Source of the DNA: Paenibacillus sp. AN1007 | GTDB taxonomy: Bacteria; Bacillota; Bacilli; Paenibacillales; Paenibacillaceae | NCBI RefSeq assembly: GCF_040702995.1 | Contig: NZ_CP159992.1 | Span: 3,063,501-3,127,500 of the forward strand | Length of the DNA stretch: 64,000 nt | Reading direction: 5' to 3' | Part shown: positions 61,366 to 64,000 of the stretch, in pieces | How positions within the stretch are numbered: position 1 is the first letter of the stretch | Layout: each line of letters starts with the position of its first letter | Notes under the pieces: model-generated | Database searches by the model: none | What the model saw: the letters and a program-made list of their open reading frames with translations, nothing else | Told to the model about the DNA's origin: nothing | Position numbers and translations under genes: made by a program

Positions 61366-63495
61366 GGCAATCGTTGATACATCCTCATTTGCATCCTTCC
61401 TGTCATTGCGTAATGCTCGAATCACTGCCTGTGCAGCCGCAAGCCGGAACCCGGGAATCTGCTCCGGTCTGCAGCAAACAGCATCCAGCCCGATATCATG
61501 TATAAATGCAATTGACCGACTGTCTTCGATAAGTTCACCGGATATGGAGGTTTTCAGATGCGGCCTGCGGACTCGACCTTGAGCAGCAGCCGTCTTCACT
61601 AAGCTGCTGATTTCTTCTATATCAAGCTTGTGCAAAGCATGATATTCGGTGTGAGATATGTGGCCATAAAAATGTTCCCGCTCGTCTGCTTCTTCAAGGG
61701 TCCAGCCAAAGGTGGATTGTGTCATCTCATCCACAGCAAACGAGATGAAGTCCGCGCAGCGTGCAAGCTGTGCTGCCATCAATGGCGATCTGGATGAAGC
61801 AATCGACACTCCTACCTTGTACACGCAGTGGCGTCTTTCTTCGCCAAGCACTTGCTCTGCCACATGATCGACCAAATCCCTCATCTTCTGCATCTCATTC
61901 ACATGTTCTACATGCGGAATCATGATCTCAGGACGCACCCACAGCCCTTCTCGGATGCTTTTGACAGCAGCCCGAAAGAGCGCCTCCAGCTGCATTTCAT
62001 GGATTTCAGACAAAACCGCGTCCAGTTCTTCTTCATGTGCTTCCAGCGCATTTGGACCCGGAAACAGCTCATGCAGCGGGAAATCAAATAATTGAATGGT
62101 CACCGGGCGTCCGTCCATCATTTCAAAGAGGCTTTCAATGTCCGACTGCTGCATCGGCAGCAACCGCTCCATCCCGCGTCTGCGGTCTGCTTCTGTATTC
62201 GCCATAATCATCTTTTGTACAAAGGGTTTTCTGGACGGACATAACAGCATCGTTTCTGTTGTGCAAAGACCGATTCCCTCCGCACCCCAGGCTCGTGCCT
62301 GCACAGCATCTGCTGCATGTTCCACCTTCGCCAAAATGGATAAGCTCTTCACTTCATCAGCCCATTCCAGCACAACTTTCATCTCTGGCAGTTCCTGATT
62401 CATACACACTGCCAAATCTTCTGGTTTCAGCCGCAGAAGGGCATCTTCTTGATCTATCAGTCCCTCGTGTACCATGTCGACTGCACTCCTCACTGCAGCA
62501 ATCGGACTTACATACGCAGGTTTCACAGAATGTATCCAGATTGAACCTGAGTCCACCGTATACGTGATCTCCTGTACAGCTCCAGTGCGCTTCTCCAGAT
62601 CGATGCAGATCTTCTCAAGGTCTGTATAACGTGCTGGATTATTTCTTTTTAAGTATGAGAGCGCATGCAGCATCCCCGAACGGCTTCTCGCGGGCAGGTA
62701 ATCTCCAATTATGCCTTTTTGTCCCGTTTCGGGATTACGTGTATAAACGCTTCCTTTCCCCTTATAGTCAGTGTAATTACCATGCACAATGGACTGGATC
62801 AGCACAGGTGCTCCCGCTGCCTCGTCTTCTAGATGTTTTTCTTTAGACCATTCCGTTCTATCATTCATCATGTTAGGGGAAGCAAGTACCGCCCGCACTG
62901 CTGTTTGAAGTTGAAGATTTACATCCTGGGGAAAAGCATAACCACTTTTGACCTGAATCCGCTCTTTCCACTCAGCAATAAGCAGTTCAAGCTCCATCTC
63001 TGTAGAAACGAACCGTTTGGAATTGATGGAATGCACAGCTCTTAGATCAGGAATATCAAGGACCATTTGTCCATAATGCTGTAATGCAGCCAGATAACAT
63101 TGAAGAGCATATAACCGATTGCCTGTCTGGCGAGCGAAACCTTCAACGGTACTGTCATTCAAACCTACATAAGGTATGCGGCACGCCTCAGCAGAAGAAG
63201 CATTCACTGCCTCATCTGACTGGACCTCAAGCAGGAGCGGATTGTCTGGATCACCAAAACTCATACCGGTCTGCTGCTCAAGATACCGTACCGCGCTGCC
63301 CAGCTCTTCCATCATTTCACCGGAAAGAGGTCCTGAACGGGTACAGCATGCGCGGCAGCCATCCACTGTGACGACCATTCCCGCTGGAACAGACCATCCT
63401 GCTCGCTTCAGTTCTGCGAGAGCAGCTCCGATACTATGAGTCATTCCTTTCATCTCTGCTGTATCTTCCTCGATCAGCATTACCCGTTTAGTCAT
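61363..63495 (-). CDS. Degenerate pyruvate phosphate dikinase paralogue lacking the phosphohistidine domain
   Basis: A 710-residue protein colinear with PPDK (~880 aa) except for an exact gap. N-terminal ATP-grasp-like part (~20-330; FGDPDNPLLLE, GLNDSTVEGFA, YTRNPETGQK, AAVRSAVDMVHEGLI) runs through LKPEDL (~361) straight to LEWADEV (~376) and GAEGIGLC (~404-411). The whole swivelling His domain (GGMTSHAAVVAR) is missing. Catalytic residues are also lost: the Arg after GLC is Thr412, the Arg before LDPPLHE is Gln468, the metal Glu of MIE is Ala566, GTND reads AVDE (587-590); only the Cys (C675 in AVCCRPEQIP) remains. No normal dikinase chemistry seems possible. ATG follows GGGAGAG. A regulatory or binding role is inferred. 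Confidence 0.88.
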   Translation of the reverse strand: MTKRVMLIEEDTAEMKGMTHSIGAALAELKRAGWSVPAGMVVTVDGCRACCTRSGPLSGEMMEELGSAVRYLEQQTGMSFGDPDNPLLLEVQSDEAVNASSAEACRIPYVGLNDSTVEGFARQTGNRLYALQCYLAALQHYGQMVLDIPDLRAVHSINSKRFVSTEMELELLIAEWKERIQVKSGYAFPQDVNLQLQTAVRAVLASPNMMNDRTEWSKEKHLEDEAAGAPVLIQSIVHGNYTDYKGKGSVYTRNPETGQKGIIGDYLPARSRSGMLHALSYLKRNNPARYTDLEKICIDLEKRTGAVQEITYTVDSGSIWIHSVKPAYVSPIAAVRSAVDMVHEGLIDQEDALLRLKPEDLAVCMNQELPEMKVVLEWADEVKSLSILAKVEHAADAVQARAWGAEGIGLCTTETMLLCPSRKPFVQKMIMANTEADRRRGMERLLPMQQSDIESLFEMMDGRPVTIQLFDFPLHELFPGPNALEAHEEELDAVLSEIHEMQLEALFRAAVKSIREGLWVRPEIMIPHVEHVNEMQKMRDLVDHVAEQVLGEERRHCVYKVGVSIASSRSPLMAAQLARCADFISFAVDEMTQSTFGWTLEEADEREHFYGHISHTEYHALHKLDIEEISSLVKTAAAQGRVRRPHLKTSISGELIEDSRSIAFIHDIGLDAVCCRPEQIPGFRLAAAQAVIRALRNDRKDANEDVSTIA

Positions 63496-63668
63496 TACAG
63501 CTCTCCCATCTGCCGTCCATGGCTGTGTTCGAAAGTCAGCTTCGCTTGGAACCTATACTGCCTTCACTCTAATGTTATGTTGTAGGAGCGTATTCAAAGA
63601 CTACAGGTTCAGCATTTTGTAATCGTTATTCCGCTTTTTTGTTATTGTTTAGATTTTTTTGCTGATCA

Positions 63669-63913
63669 TTACTGCTTCGCTTCAAACTTATCAAGAAAAA
63701 AAGCCGTTCTTTTAAGAACGACTTTAATGAAATATGTAGATATAACCGCTGCTGCCCAAAAACATATGTTCCAAACCGCCTCAAAATCCCCTATACATTT
63801 TTGAATTAAGACATTCCAACATTTAAATTTCCCATAACGAATTGTATCACTTATGAATAAGCTGCAAAGGAAAATAGTAGCAGGAAAATAATACTAAAAT
63901 ATGTCTTCCCCAT
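63669..63913 (-). pseudogene. Possible frameshifted small membrane protein
   Basis: ATG 63913 has AGGAAGTATGTC upstream and encodes 20 hydrophobic residues (MGKTYFSIIFLLLFSFAAYS) before TAA at 63851. A second frame, shifted, is open across the same region and continues to 63669 with LFISDTIRYGKFKCWN and a hydrophobic FWAAAVISTYFI segment. Joined, they would make an ~80-residue two-helix membrane protein. The region is AT-rich and the hairpin at 63705 lies within the second frame, so this may be chance. Not recognised. Confidence 0.3.
63705..63720 (-). terminator. Short terminator-like hairpin near right end
   Basis: CGTTCTT (63705-63711) pairs with AAGAACG (63714-63720). On the minus strand, GCTTTTTTTCTTG follows. 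It would end a transcript coming from the right. The rest of gap 63496-64000 holds no recognised gene beyond the possible broken frame noted separately. Confidence 0.55.
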
Positions 63914-64000
63914 GACATACTTCCTGAAAACTTTAATTTTAATTAATAAATATTTACTATATCAACCCATTTTTAATTGTGTTAGCATAAAAACAGCAAT

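Overview
The window looks like a chromosomal segment of a Paenibacillus-type, endospore-forming Firmicute. The grounds are strong AGGAGG-type ribosome binding sites, frequent TTG and GTG starts, a spore transglutaminase (tgl), a GlgC/GlgD pair, Bacillales-type trehalose genes, a YwaC-type alarmone synthetase, and a giant DUF11 repeat protein. No rRNA, tRNA, CRISPR array, prophage or insertion sequence was recognised.

Layout. 1-3.9 kb: the 5' part of a giant DUF11-repeat surface protein, minus strand, running off the left edge. 4.1-7.6 kb: two GGDEF proteins flanking an unrecognised gene. 7.9-13.8 kb: a six-gene Mrp Na+/H+ antiporter operon with mrpA and mrpB fused. 14.2-16.5 kb: two esterases/hydrolases. 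16.6-20.7 kb: a two-gene ABC exporter and an MMPL exporter. 20.9-29.8 kb: mixed genes (flavin reductase, a Pro/Gly-rich protein, Bcr/CflA pump, small alarmone synthetase, YoaK family, divergent LysR/O-methyltransferase pair, MFS, cysteine-cluster protein, lipase-like protein).

30-45.2 kb is a carbohydrate block on the minus strand. It holds treA-treP with a promoter overlapped by a TreR-like palindrome, dctA, a UPF0173 hydrolase, a second GH13 glucosidase, VanZ and AraC/GyrI proteins, and glgC-glgD-glgP without glgA or glgB. 45.8-64 kb carries an Fe-alcohol dehydrogenase, an M3 peptidase, a 30-residue membrane protein, a lipoprotein, a stand-alone KhtT N-domain, a multi-PAS hybrid kinase, tgl, a divergent IF-3 paralogue, Mn-dependent pyrophosphatase, a ferredoxin-like protein, a metallophosphatase, a luciferase-like oxidoreductase, an LTA-synthase-family protein, and a degenerate pyruvate phosphate dikinase lacking its phosphohistidine domain.

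The most unusual items are the dikinase pseudoenzyme (61363-63495), the divergent IF-3 paralogue (54920-55420), the KhtT N-domain with its own terminator (50536-50790), a three-copy AATCTTA array at helical spacing upstream of the hybrid kinase (53633-53681), a dispersed foldback repeat in two copies (13.9 and 61.3 kb), and a probable AUU start for the DUF11 protein. All family assignments come from reading the sequence and recalled family features. No database search was run.
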